Positions 54,932 through 63,538 of a stretch of DNA of 64,000 bases are shown one piece after another. The translations under genes were made by a program, and so were the position numbers. This DNA is from Streptomyces sp. NRRL WC-3626 (GTDB lineage: Bacteria; Actinomycetota; Actinomycetes; Streptomycetales; Streptomycetaceae), in the NCBI RefSeq assembly GCF_000718785.1, contig NZ_JOCA01000025.1:88021-152020 (forward strand). The letters run 5' to 3'. Under the pieces are notes generated by a model. That model worked only from the letters and a program-made list of their open reading frames with translations, had not been told where the DNA came from and searched no databases. Each line of letters opens with the position of its first letter. Within the stretch, counting starts at the first letter, position 1.

Positions 54932-55780
54932 ATGTCCCTGGTTCCCACGCGCGAACTCGTCGAGAAGGCCGCCGCTGCCGGCCGGGCCGTGGCGGCGTTC
55001 AACGTGATCACGCTGGAACACGCCGAGGCGATCACCGCGGGAGCGGAGGCCGCGGAACGTTCGGTGATCCTGCAGATCAGCGAGAACGCCGTGCGGTTCC
55101 ACGGCGGCCGAGTCGGGCCGATCGCACGGGCCGCGGCCGAGGTCGGCACGGCCTGTGCCGTCGACGTCGCGCTTCACCTGGACCATGTGACGGACATACG
55201 GCTGCTGCACACGGCAGCCGACGCCGGGTTCTCCTCCGCGATGTTCGACGCCGGGGCGCTGCCCTACGCCGAGAACCTCGCCGCCACCAGCGCCGCGGTG
55301 CGGTGGGCTCACGGCGCGGGCCTGTGGCTGGAGGCCGAACTCGGCTATGTGGGCGGCAAGCCGGACGCCCCCGCGAGCGCCCATGCCGCCGGGGTGCGCA
55401 CCGACCCGCGGGAAGCGGCACGCTATGTCGCGGACACCGGCGTGGACGCCCTGGCCGTCGCCGTCGGCAGCAGCCACGCGATGACCGAACGCTCCGCGTC
55501 CCTGGACCACGCGCTGATCGAACGACTGCGGGACGCCGTGCGCGTGCCCCTGGTGCTGCACGGTTCGTCGGGCGTCGGCGACGACGAACTGCGCCGAGCC
55601 GTCCATGAGGGCATCGTGAAGGTCAACGTCGGCACCGCCCTCAACATCGCCTTCACCCGCGCGGTCCGCGAGACGCTGACGGCTCGGCCCGACCTCACCG
55701 ACCCCCGCCCCTACGTCGCCCGGGGCAGGGAGACGATGGCGGAGACGGTACGCACCCTGCTCGGGGTGGTGAGCGGCTGA
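54932..55780 (+). CDS. Class II fructose/tagatose-bisphosphate aldolase-like protein
   Basis: A 282-aa zinc aldolase. Key residues are visible: catalytic Asp and zinc His in ALHLDH (about 82-87), Zn ligand His in GSSHAM near 180, and a third His in VLHGSSG near 205. The phosphate loop GIVKVNVGT is near 230. The length and motifs fit GatY/KbaY-type tagatose-1,6-bisphosphate aldolases. It would cleave the final sugar bisphosphate to DHAP and glyceraldehyde phosphate. The tagatose-6-phosphate kinase and an amino-sugar deacetylase needed for a full GalNAc route are not in this window. Confidence 0.85.
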   Translation: MSLVPTRELVEKAAAAGRAVAAFNVITLEHAEAITAGAEAAERSVILQISENAVRFHGGRVGPIARAAAEVGTACAVDVALHLDHVTDIRLLHTAADAGFSSAMFDAGALPYAENLAATSAAVRWAHGAGLWLEAELGYVGGKPDAPASAHAAGVRTDPREAARYVADTGVDALAVAVGSSHAMTERSASLDHALIERLRDAVRVPLVLHGSSGVGDDELRRAVHEGIVKVNVGTALNIAFTRAVRETLTARPDLTDPRPYVARGRETMAETVRTLLGVVSG

Positions 55781-56117
55781 ACACCGCCCGTCCGCGGCGG
55801 AGACGGCCTGCGCGTGATCACCAGGGGTTGTGCGGACAGGACGGTGGACACCTGGACGGCGCGGCTCGACGCACCGGGCAGGGCGCGCTTCGCTCGTCGA
55901 CCCCACCGCGGCGGGAGTGTCGCCCGACGCGATCGCATATTGTCCGGGTCACGTCACTGACTGATGCCGCTTTCCCACATCGCTGGGCCCGGACCCCCGT
56001 TCCTGCCATCGTGATGCCCGTCGGGAAACACCGGCGCCACCGGTGAACCACCGACACTCCAGGCGCTGTTCGACCCATTCGGGTCGACGACTCACACCAG
56101 GACGAATACGGGGAACC
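55781..56117. other. Gap before the NlpC-like gene
   Basis: 337 bp without a supportable gene. I found no strong hairpin or operator here. The ribosome binding site of the next gene (GGGGAA) ends the gap. Confidence 0.4.
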
Positions 56118-57224
56118 ATGTCTCTTCGCACTCGGCTCACACGCCGCGCGCAGCTCACTCTCATCGGTCTCACCGCCGGCGGTGTCGCGGCTGCCGCGAT
56201 CGCCGTAGTACCGTCGCTCGCCGACAACGACTCCCCGGAGCCGGTGACGGTCGCCGCGCAGAAGGACGCCGCCTACGGGCCCGAACCCGAGGCCGACAGC
56301 GAGCTGGTCGCCCAGCCCAACGAGCTGACGACCATGGCCACGGCCTCGCTCTCGCCCGACACGATGATCAACCGGGCGCGTACCTGGCTCACGGCCAACA
56401 GCGGAAAGCCGGTTCCCTACAGCATGGAACGTGTCTGGAAGGACGGCTACCGCCAGGACTGCTCCGGCTACGTCTCCATGACGCTGGGACTGGGGAAGCC
56501 GGGTCTGAACACCGTCGGTCTCGCCGATTCCCGAAACGGCGTCACCAAGCGTCTCAGCAGCGTGAGTCAGCTCAAGAAGGGCGACCTGCTGATCGACTAC
56601 CGAACTGATGACGGCGACTTCCGACACGTGGTGATCTTCGAGAAGTGGGCCAACGCGTCGCACAGCGCCTACTGGGCGTACGAACAGCGCGGCACGTACG
56701 GCACGACCCACCGGCAGCTGAAGTACGGGATCGGCAACGACAATTACGACCCCTTCCGCCCGGTCAAGCTGGGTGGCGGCGGTGGCGGTGGTGGCGGCAC
56801 GCAGCCGCCGGCCCCGAGTGTCTCCTGGCCGACCCTCAAGAGCGGCTCCCAGGGCGCAGACGTGCGGTCCGCCCAACAGCTGCTGGTCTCGCGGGGTTAC
56901 ACACTCGACGCCGACGGTGTCTTCGGTCCGAAGACCCGCTCCGCGGTGATCCGGTTCCAGAACGCACAGTCCCTGACCGCCGACGGCGTCGTCGGCAAGA
57001 ACACCTGGTCCAAGCTGATCAAGACCGTGCAGTACGGCGCGTCCGGCCCGGCGGTGAAGGCGGCCCAGACACAGCTGAACGTCTACGGCTACGGTCTCAA
57101 GGTGGACGGTGCGTTCGGCGCGCATACGAAGTCGGCGGTGGTCGCCTTCCAGAAGAAGCACGGCTTGCAGGCCGACGGCGTCGTGGGCCCGCAGACGTGG
57201 CGCACCCTGCTCGGCAGCCGCTGA
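56118..57224 (+). CDS. Secreted NlpC/P60-like protein with two peptidoglycan-binding domains
   Basis: A 368-aa exported cell-wall protein. Signal peptide about 1-35. An NlpC/P60-like catalytic domain (about 80-200) has C115 in QDCSGYVS and H170 in DFRHVVIF. A linker of nine consecutive glycines (about 212-222) leads to two PG_binding_1 domains (about 228-290 and 298-365), each ending in a VVGxxTW motif. It likely cleaves peptidoglycan stem peptides. It is an isolated gene followed by a hairpin terminator. ATG 56118 was chosen over ATG 56043 because the signal peptide begins there. Confidence 0.88.
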   Translation: MSLRTRLTRRAQLTLIGLTAGGVAAAAIAVVPSLADNDSPEPVTVAAQKDAAYGPEPEADSELVAQPNELTTMATASLSPDTMINRARTWLTANSGKPVPYSMERVWKDGYRQDCSGYVSMTLGLGKPGLNTVGLADSRNGVTKRLSSVSQLKKGDLLIDYRTDDGDFRHVVIFEKWANASHSAYWAYEQRGTYGTTHRQLKYGIGNDNYDPFRPVKLGGGGGGGGGTQPPAPSVSWPTLKSGSQGADVRSAQQLLVSRGYTLDADGVFGPKTRSAVIRFQNAQSLTADGVVGKNTWSKLIKTVQYGASGPAVKAAQTQLNVYGYGLKVDGAFGAHTKSAVVAFQKKHGLQADGVVGPQTWRTLLGSR

Positions 57225-57236
57225 CCCCACCGGCCC

Positions 57237-57282
57237 TGACGGCTCCTTCCCCATCGCACCCACGGCGGGGGAGGAGCCGTCA
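57237..57282 (+). terminator. Hairpin terminator of the NlpC-like gene
   Basis: Sixteen-base arms at 57237-57252 and 57267-57282 (TGACGGCTCCTTCCCC against GGGGGAGGAGCCGTCA) pair with one mismatch, 12 bp after the stop. Confidence 0.7.
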
Positions 57283-57352
57283 CGTCTGTGCATCGGGCAG
57301 TGACGGACTTCACCGCCCGGCCGGCCGTCGCTCGCAGCACATGGAAATGACT

Positions 57353-57383
57353 CTTTCGAAAGAATGCTTTCTATGGCTAGAGT
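57353..57383 (+). promoter_or_regulatory. Operator and -10 of a leaderless ArsR-type gene
   Basis: CTTTCGAAAG (57353-57362) and GAAAG-AATG-CTTTC (57358-57371) form overlapping palindromes. TAGAGT (57378-57383) is a textbook -10 ending 6 bases before ATG 57390, so the transcript should be leaderless. The palindromes overlap the expected -35/spacer region and should repress. Confidence 0.6.
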
Positions 57384-57389
57384 GACTCC

Positions 57390-57992
57390 ATGTCCGAACA
57401 ACCGTCCCGCGTCATTGCTGATCCGCGCGCCCTGATGGCCATCGCGCATCCCCTCCGCCTACGGATCCTCGAGGCCCTGGCCCTGCACGGACCGCTGACG
57501 GCGACCGACGTCGCACATCATGTCGGCGAGAGTCCCGCGAACTGCTCCTGGCACCTGCGGCAGTTGAACAAGTACGGCTTCATCACCGAGGCGGGCGGCG
57601 GCAGCGGCCGGCAGCGGCCATGGCGCATGGTCGTCGACGCCCATCGGTGGGGGGTCGGCGAAGAGAGTCCCGAACTGGCGAGGGCCGGGGACGCCGCATC
57701 GCAGGTGCTGATCGATCTCGAGTATCGCGCCCTGCGCGAATGGCTGATGACTCGACGGCAGGAGACGCCCGAGTGGCGTGACGCCGGCTTCTTCAATCAG
57801 GCCGTGGGCTGGTGCACGCCCGAGGAGTTGGACGATCTGCGGACCAGCCTGTCCGAGCTGTTCGCGCCCTATCTGAGGCGCATCGAGGAGACTTCGGCCC
57901 GCCCGGCCGGATCTCGGCCCGTCCGGCTCATGGGGTGGGGAATCCCGGCCGCGACATCGGAACCCGGAGACGAAACGGAGGAGCGGACGTGA
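57390..57992 (+). CDS. ArsR-type winged-helix transcriptional regulator
   Basis: A 200-aa regulator with an N-terminal HTH_20/ArsR winged helix (about 12-80: LMAIAHPLRLRILEALALHGPLTATDVAHHVGESPANCSWHLRQL pattern) and a C-terminal helical domain of unknown role. No metal-binding CxC motif is seen. Its stop overlaps the GTG of the MFS gene, so it probably controls that exporter as well as itself. Confidence 0.9.
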   Translation: MSEQPSRVIADPRALMAIAHPLRLRILEALALHGPLTATDVAHHVGESPANCSWHLRQLNKYGFITEAGGGSGRQRPWRMVVDAHRWGVGEESPELARAGDAASQVLIDLEYRALREWLMTRRQETPEWRDAGFFNQAVGWCTPEELDDLRTSLSELFAPYLRRIEETSARPAGSRPVRLMGWGIPAATSEPGDETEERT

Positions 57993-59221
57993 AGAGCCTG
58001 CTGGGCAGACGCGGCTTTTGGACGATCTTCGTCGCGCTCACCGTGAGCATGCTGGCCGAGTCGGTTCTCGTCCTTGCCCTGGGGGTCTGGGTGAAGGACC
58101 TGACCGGCTCGGACGGGCTGGCAGGCGCCACCTTCCTCGCGTTGAGCGCCCCCATGCTCGTTGCTCCGCTGGCCGGTTGGGTCGTGGACCGGATTCCACG
58201 CCGGGTGATCTTCGTCGCGCTGAATCTGATCACCGCCGGCTTACTCCTTCCGTTGCTTGCGGTCCGTCAGGAATCCGATCTGTGGATCGTGTACACGGTG
58301 GCTGTCGGCTACGGCCTCTCGTACATCGTGCTCGGCGCGACGGTCAGCGCCCTGGTGCCCGAGCTGGTGCCGGCGGATCTGCTCCCCGAAGCCAACAGCG
58401 CCCTGCAGACGGTCAAGCAGGCGCTGCGGCTCCTGGGGCCCTTGATCGGGGCCGGGCTGTTCAGCCTCCTGGGAGGCGCGAAGCTGTCCGCGGTGTGCGC
58501 CGTGTGTTTCCTGGTGGCCGGCGTCGTCGGGATGTTCCTGGGTGCCGGTCAACAGGTGGTCCGGACTCCGGAGACCTCCGGCCGTCTGACCTGGTCGAGT
58601 GAAGTCAGCGCCGGGTTCAGGCACTTGGTGCGCGATCCGGTGCTGCGGAAGGTGGCCGTCTGTTCGGCACTGAGCATGATCGGTCTTGGCGTGGGGGAGA
58701 GTCTGTACTTCGCGTACGTCGATCAGGGCCTCGGCAGGGACGCGGCCTTCCTCGGAGTGCTGGTCTCGGCGCAAGGCGTCGGGGGAGTGGCAGGCGGAGT
58801 CGCCTCGGCGCGCATAGTACGGCGGTTCGGCGAGGTCGGCGCCGTAGGCATCGGTATCGCGTTGTTCGCGCTGGGGAGCCTCGCACTGGTCCAGCCGACG
58901 CTCTGGCTTGCGCTCCCTGCCTCCGTGCTGATCGGAATGGGGCTTCCGGTTTCCATGGTCGGTACGAACACGCTTCTGCAACGACGCACCCCGGCCCACC
59001 TGCTCGGCCGCGCGGCGACCGCACTGGACGCGCTCGTGAGTGGCCCTCAGGCCCTGGCGATCGGTGCGGGTGCCGTTCTCGTGGGCGTGGTGGACTACCG
59101 GCTCCTCTTCGCGGTGACCGGGGTGGCGATGGCCTGCGTCGGCGGCCAACTCTGGATTGCGCGGCGACTTGCTCAGCCGGCTGTTCCCGCCACGTCGGCC
59201 AGGGCCGACCTCCCGGGGTGA
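57989..59221 (+). CDS. MFS exporter with a TTA codon (MFS_3/enterobactin-exporter-like)
   Basis: A 410-aa MFS protein with 12 hydrophobic segments, of the MFS_3/enterobactin-exporter-like group (WVKDLTGSDGLAGATFLALSAP near 30). GTG 57989 overlaps the regulator stop. Codon 85 (58241-58243) is TTA, in GLLLPLL. In Streptomyces this makes translation depend on the bldA tRNA and is usual for genes of the secondary phase. The neighbouring NRPS locus suggests export of its product or self-resistance, but that is inference. Confidence 0.9.
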   Translation: MKSLLGRRGFWTIFVALTVSMLAESVLVLALGVWVKDLTGSDGLAGATFLALSAPMLVAPLAGWVVDRIPRRVIFVALNLITAGLLLPLLAVRQESDLWIVYTVAVGYGLSYIVLGATVSALVPELVPADLLPEANSALQTVKQALRLLGPLIGAGLFSLLGGAKLSAVCAVCFLVAGVVGMFLGAGQQVVRTPETSGRLTWSSEVSAGFRHLVRDPVLRKVAVCSALSMIGLGVGESLYFAYVDQGLGRDAAFLGVLVSAQGVGGVAGGVASARIVRRFGEVGAVGIGIALFALGSLALVQPTLWLALPASVLIGMGLPVSMVGTNTLLQRRTPAHLLGRAATALDALVSGPQALAIGAGAVLVGVVDYRLLFAVTGVAMACVGGQLWIARRLAQPAVPATSARADLPG

Positions 59222-59228
59222 CACCGGT

Positions 59229-59250
59229 GGTGTCGGGGCACGCCGACACC
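59229..59250 (+). terminator. Weak hairpin after the MFS gene
   Basis: GGTGTCGG-GGCACG-CCGACACC, an 8-bp perfect stem, 7 bp past the stop. Confidence 0.45.
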
Positions 59251-59387
59251 AGGGGTGGAGAGTCATCCGGGACACCTGCCGGCAGGGGGGCCGACGGGAT
59301 GCGAATAGGTTGCCGAAAGCGCGGCGATAGGGACCGTGCCTAGCTTCCTCTTGCTCAGATGGGTGAAACCCACAGCGAGGAGAGGCA

Positions 59388-59729
59388 ATGACAGAATCGG
59401 TCGAAGATGCCGCGGGTGCGCGCCGTACGACGCCGCGCACCCGTCATGAAGAGATTCTCCTCGGTATGTGGCAGGACGTCCTCGGCCAGTCGGCAATGAG
59501 TGTCGAGGACGACTTCTTCGTACTCGGAGGAAACTCGCTCCATGTCATCCGCCTCATCTCGCGCCTCAGCGAGCAGACGGGGGTGGATCTTCCGCTCCAG
59601 TTCGTGCACGACTACCCGACCGTCGCGGAGGGTGCGGCCCGCCTGGACGTGCTGGCGGCGAAAAGCGGGGGAGTGCTCACAGAGGATTCCGTCGCCGGCG
59701 AGTTCCACCCGTCCCATGGTGATTGGTGA
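59388..59729 (+). CDS. Stand-alone peptidyl/acyl carrier protein
   Basis: A 113-aa carrier protein. The phosphopantetheine serine is S50 in LGGNSLH, preceded by the DDFFVLGG pattern typical of NRPS carrier domains. Residues beyond about 95 form a disordered tail. It may hold an amino acid or starter unit for the synthetase. GAGGAGAGGC lies upstream. It is followed by the MbtH-like gene with a 62-bp gap. Confidence 0.93.
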   Translation: MTESVEDAAGARRTTPRTRHEEILLGMWQDVLGQSAMSVEDDFFVLGGNSLHVIRLISRLSEQTGVDLPLQFVHDYPTVAEGAARLDVLAAKSGGVLTEDSVAGEFHPSHGDW

Positions 59730-59791
59730 GGCGGTGCGGGGATGAGTAAAGCGATTCCCTCATCGACGACGACTGAACAGGGGAGAAAGCG

Positions 59792-60001
59792 ATGACGGAC
59801 AGCGGAGACCTCCGTTACCTCGTCGTACGCAACGACGAAGAGCAGTATTCGATCTGGCCCGAGGGCAGGGATCTGCCCGCGGGCTGGCACGCCGAGGGGA
59901 CATCGGGGAGCCGCGAGGAATGCCTCGAGCATATCGAGGCGGTCTGGACCGACATGCGGCCGCGCAGCTTGCGGGTCCGTATGGAATCCGCCGACGTCTG
60001 A
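59792..60001 (+). CDS. MbtH-like protein
   Basis: A 69-aa activator of NRPS adenylation domains. All invariant features are present: NDEEQYSIWP near 14-23, GWHAEG with W32, and EAVWTDMRPRSLR near 49-61. It presumably binds and solubilises the A domain of the synthetase at 60056. GGGGAGAAAG precedes the ATG. Confidence 0.96.
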   Translation: MTDSGDLRYLVVRNDEEQYSIWPEGRDLPAGWHAEGTSGSREECLEHIEAVWTDMRPRSLRVRMESADV

Positions 60002-60055
60002 CAGCGTCGGTATCCCTTATTTCCTTGATGATGAACCCGGAGTGAGAGGGCTGGA

Positions 60056-63000
60056 ATGAGCGCTTCTGGCATGGATTCGGCAAGGGGGCGGTCCGAGGGG
60101 CGCTCGGGTTCGGGCGACGGTTCGTTCCTCCCTCTCACAACGACGCAGCACGGGATATGGCTCCACGAACAACTGCTGCCGACCAATGCGGTCTACAGCG
60201 TGAACCGTGCGATATGGCTCTACGGGCCGCTCGACGTCGTGGCCCTGCGTTCGGCCTTCGAGGATGTTCTGCACCGTCATCCGGTTCTCTCCGCCGTCGT
60301 ACGGGCGGATCCGGAACCGGGCCTGCTGATGTCCAGGCCCTCCGAGAGCGCCTTCCGCGTGGTCGATCTGACCGGTTTCCCGGCCGGCGCCGTGCGCGAA
60401 CACGCCGGCGAGATGGCACGGCAGGACCTGACACGGCCCTTCGACACCGCTGCGGGGCCCCTCGTCAGGGTGCTGTTGCTCCGGCTCTCCGACGCCGAAC
60501 ACCTCTTCGTGTTGAACGGCCACCATCTGGTGCTTGACGGGATGTCGGTACGAGTGGTGGCGCGTGACATCGCCGCGGCGTACGAGCAGGTGATCACCGG
60601 CCGGCCACCACGGCCCGCGGTCCAGGCCGCCCGGTTCGCGGAACACGTCCGGACACAGGCCGACTCCGCTCCGAGCCGCGCCCCGGCCGTTGACGCGTGG
60701 GCGGAGGCGCTCAGAGGGCTGCCCGCGACACTGGACCTGCCACGGGACCGGCCCTGGCCCGCGACTCCTTCCTACTCCGCCGGCTCGGTGTCGGCGTGCA
60801 TCGACACCGAACTCGTCTCCGGCATGCGGAAGATGGCGGTGGCACAGCGGGTCACGCCCTTCACGGTGGCGCTGGCCGCCTTCTCGCTGGTGCTGAGCCG
60901 CTACAGCGGGGAGGAGCGATTCGCCCTCGGTACCACGCTCGCGGGGCGCGTCGCCGCCGAGCTGGACGAGACCGTGGGCATGCTTGCCAACACGGTGCCC
61001 CTTCCCATCGACATGTCGGGCGCTCCCACCGGCGTCGACCTGCTCCATCGCGGGCGGTCCGCCGTGCTCGAGGCTCTGAGCCGGCAGGACGTCTCGTTCG
61101 CGCAGATCGTCGAGGCGCTGCGTCCGGAGCGGATGCCGCACCGAACTCCTGTCTTCCAGGTCGCGATCCAGTACGAGGACCTGTCCGGCGAGGTCTGGTC
61201 CCTCGGCGGGCTCCGTTCCGAGAGGCTCCGGCTTCCGCAGGAACTGACCCAGTTCGAACTCACCCTCCTCGTCACGGAGGAGGCCGACGGGATCGCCCTG
61301 TCCCTGGAGTACCGCAAGGACCTCTTCGAAGCGGACGCGCTGGACCGGATGCTGAGACATCTGATCACGGTGCTGGAACGGCTGGTCGAGACACCTGAAG
61401 CCCCCGTCTCCGTGCTGTCGGCGCTTCCGGATCCGCAGCGCGATCTCGTGTTGCGGCAGTTCAACGCGGAATCGGCCGCAGCCGGGGAGCACGACGCCGA
61501 ACAGGTGGTCGGGCAGCGGATCGACCGCGTCCTGCGGCGTGTGGCCGAGGCGGGTCCGGATCGCATCGCGGTGGTCCAAGGGGCCGAGGAGTACACCTAC
61601 GGCCGGCTCTGGTCCGACAGCCGGGCCGCCGCGGCGGCCCTGCGCGCCTGTGGAGTCCGCCCCGGTGAAGCGGTCGGCCTGCTCGGCATCGCCGGCTACG
61701 AGGCCACGGTCGCCATGGCGGGGATCCTTGTCGCGGGCGGTCACTATGTGCCGCTCGACCCGACGTTCCCCGGCGACCGGGTCGTGCACATGCTGGCGGC
61801 GACCGGGGCGCGGCATCTCGTCACGGCCGCGGGCAGCGTGCCGGCCGGGGACCCGGGAGTGCGGGTGCACGCTCTAGGTGACCTCGTACGGGACGGGCGG
61901 GATGCGGCGGAGCCGGCGCCGCTGCCCGCCGGGCTCGACGGAGACCTCGCCTACGTGATCTTCACCTCGGGGACGACCGGGGCACCCAAGGCAGTGGGCG
62001 TCCCGCACCGCGGAGTCCTCGGCACCGTGTTGCGTCCCGGATCACTCCGTCACGGCCCCGACGACGGAATCCTGCTGCACCTGACGATCGCGTTCGACCC
62101 GACGGTCTACATGCTCTGGAGCGCGTTGCTCACCGGCGGGAGGGTGGTCACCCTTGACCCTGAGGCCACGTCGCTGGGCCGGCTGGCGGAGCGGATCTCC
62201 CAGCCGGACGTCACCGTGGCCGGCCTGACGCCCGCCCATTTCGCAGTCGTCGTCGACCATCACGCCGACGCCCTGCGCGGCCTGCGAAGGGTGCTGGTCG
62301 GTGGTGATGTGCTCCCCGTGCGCCAGGCGCGGCGGATGCTGGCCGCACTGCCCGGCACCGACCTGGTCAACGTCTACGGACCCACTGAGAACTCGATCAT
62401 CAGCACCGCATCACACGCGGACACCTGGGATCGGAGCGCGTCGTCCGTGCCCATCGGCCGCCCGGTTGCCGGGACGTCCTGCTACGTGCTCGACCCTCGG
62501 ATGGAGCCCGTGCCGCTCGGCGCCGCGGGCGAACTGTTCGTCGGCGGCGACAGGCTCGCCCGCGGCTACCTCGACGAGCCCGGACTGACGGCGGGGAAGT
62601 TCCTCCCCGACCCGTTCGGCGACGGGCCGGGAACCCGTATGTACCGCACCGGCGACCAGGTTCGCTGGCGCGCCGACGGACAGCTCGAATTCATCGGGCG
62701 TATGGACAGTCAGGTGAAGATCCGTGGGTACCGGGTCGAACTCGGGGAGGTCGAAGCCGCGCTCGTCGAGCACCGGGACGTCCGTCAGGCCGTGGTGACC
62801 CCCTGGGACCACCCCACCGGCGGGAAGCGCCTGGCCGCGTACCTCGTGGCCGACGGGGGCGCGGCGCTCGACGAAGCGGAAGTACGGCGTTGGCTCGCGC
62901 GCCGGCTTCCCCCGTACATGGTGCCGTCGAGTCTCCGTGTCCTCGACGAGATTCCCCTCAACCAGAACCAGAAGCCCGACCGGAAGAGGCTGCCGGCCCC

Positions 63001-63538
63001 GGATTCCGCCGGGGAGTACCGCGGTCACCGTGCACCCCGCACGGAAGCGGAGAGGACTCTGGCCGGCATCTGGAGTGACGTCCTCGGCCTCGACCGTGTC
63101 GACATCGAGGACGACTTCTTCGCCCTGGGCGGGGACTCCCTCCTCGCGATGAGGGTCGCCGCGCGGGCGACCGAGGCGGGACACCGGGTGTCGGCGCACG
63201 ATGTGTTCAGCCATCGCACGGTGGCGGGCCTGGCCGCGGTGACGGCAGGGGCGGAGCCGCAGAGCGGTCCGGCGACCCTGGTTCCCGCCGCCTCCGGCCC
63301 GGTCGGCCGGGCCTTCCCCCGGTCCGGTCTCGACCCCCGGCAGACGGGAGATCTCCTCCGGCGCATGTCCGCGGCCGACCCGCGGATCACCGTCGATGAG
63401 GTGGAGGACATCCATCCGTTGTCCCCCCTCCAGTCGGGCATGCTCTTCCACTCCCTCGACGACGCGGAATCCCGGGGATACCTGAGGCAGTTCACCTTCG
63501 AGACCCCCGACGACCTCGATCCGGCAGCCCTCGGCTAG
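60056..63538 (+). CDS. Non-ribosomal peptide synthetase, C-A-PCP-C(partial), ends at an in-frame amber codon
   Basis: 1160 aa before TAG. The first C domain (about 20-445) has HHLVLDG near 158. The A domain (about 470-990) has A3 YVIFTSGTTGAPKAV near 635, A5 NVYGPTEN near 773, A7/A8 YRTGDQVRWRADG and a final NQNQKPDRKRLP lysine motif. The PCP has S near 1028 in LGGDSLLAM. A second C domain begins near 1100 (DIHPLSPLQSGMLFH) and stops at TAG 63536-63538 after DPAALG. Reading by eye, the substrate-pocket residues are D-P-Y-G-L-G-V-I-I, which I cannot assign. The first module opens with a C domain, so the free carrier protein or a starter acyl group may donate to it. Confidence 0.92.
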   Translation: MSASGMDSARGRSEGRSGSGDGSFLPLTTTQHGIWLHEQLLPTNAVYSVNRAIWLYGPLDVVALRSAFEDVLHRHPVLSAVVRADPEPGLLMSRPSESAFRVVDLTGFPAGAVREHAGEMARQDLTRPFDTAAGPLVRVLLLRLSDAEHLFVLNGHHLVLDGMSVRVVARDIAAAYEQVITGRPPRPAVQAARFAEHVRTQADSAPSRAPAVDAWAEALRGLPATLDLPRDRPWPATPSYSAGSVSACIDTELVSGMRKMAVAQRVTPFTVALAAFSLVLSRYSGEERFALGTTLAGRVAAELDETVGMLANTVPLPIDMSGAPTGVDLLHRGRSAVLEALSRQDVSFAQIVEALRPERMPHRTPVFQVAIQYEDLSGEVWSLGGLRSERLRLPQELTQFELTLLVTEEADGIALSLEYRKDLFEADALDRMLRHLITVLERLVETPEAPVSVLSALPDPQRDLVLRQFNAESAAAGEHDAEQVVGQRIDRVLRRVAEAGPDRIAVVQGAEEYTYGRLWSDSRAAAAALRACGVRPGEAVGLLGIAGYEATVAMAGILVAGGHYVPLDPTFPGDRVVHMLAATGARHLVTAAGSVPAGDPGVRVHALGDLVRDGRDAAEPAPLPAGLDGDLAYVIFTSGTTGAPKAVGVPHRGVLGTVLRPGSLRHGPDDGILLHLTIAFDPTVYMLWSALLTGGRVVTLDPEATSLGRLAERISQPDVTVAGLTPAHFAVVVDHHADALRGLRRVLVGGDVLPVRQARRMLAALPGTDLVNVYGPTENSIISTASHADTWDRSASSVPIGRPVAGTSCYVLDPRMEPVPLGAAGELFVGGDRLARGYLDEPGLTAGKFLPDPFGDGPGTRMYRTGDQVRWRADGQLEFIGRMDSQVKIRGYRVELGEVEAALVEHRDVRQAVVTPWDHPTGGKRLAAYLVADGGAALDEAEVRRWLARRLPPYMVPSSLRVLDEIPLNQNQKPDRKRLPAPDSAGEYRGHRAPRTEAERTLAGIWSDVLGLDRVDIEDDFFALGGDSLLAMRVAARATEAGHRVSAHDVFSHRTVAGLAAVTAGAEPQSGPATLVPAASGPVGRAFPRSGLDPRQTGDLLRRMSAADPRITVDEVEDIHPLSPLQSGMLFHSLDDAESRGYLRQFTFETPDDLDPAALG

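Noticed and set aside
60017..61870. Long minus-strand open frame opposite the NRPS
   Set aside because: Antisense shadow; the NRPS motifs lie in the sense frame.
62090..62410. Prediction of the NRPS amino-acid substrate
   Set aside because: The pocket residues were read by eye without an alignment and match no code I can recall with confidence.
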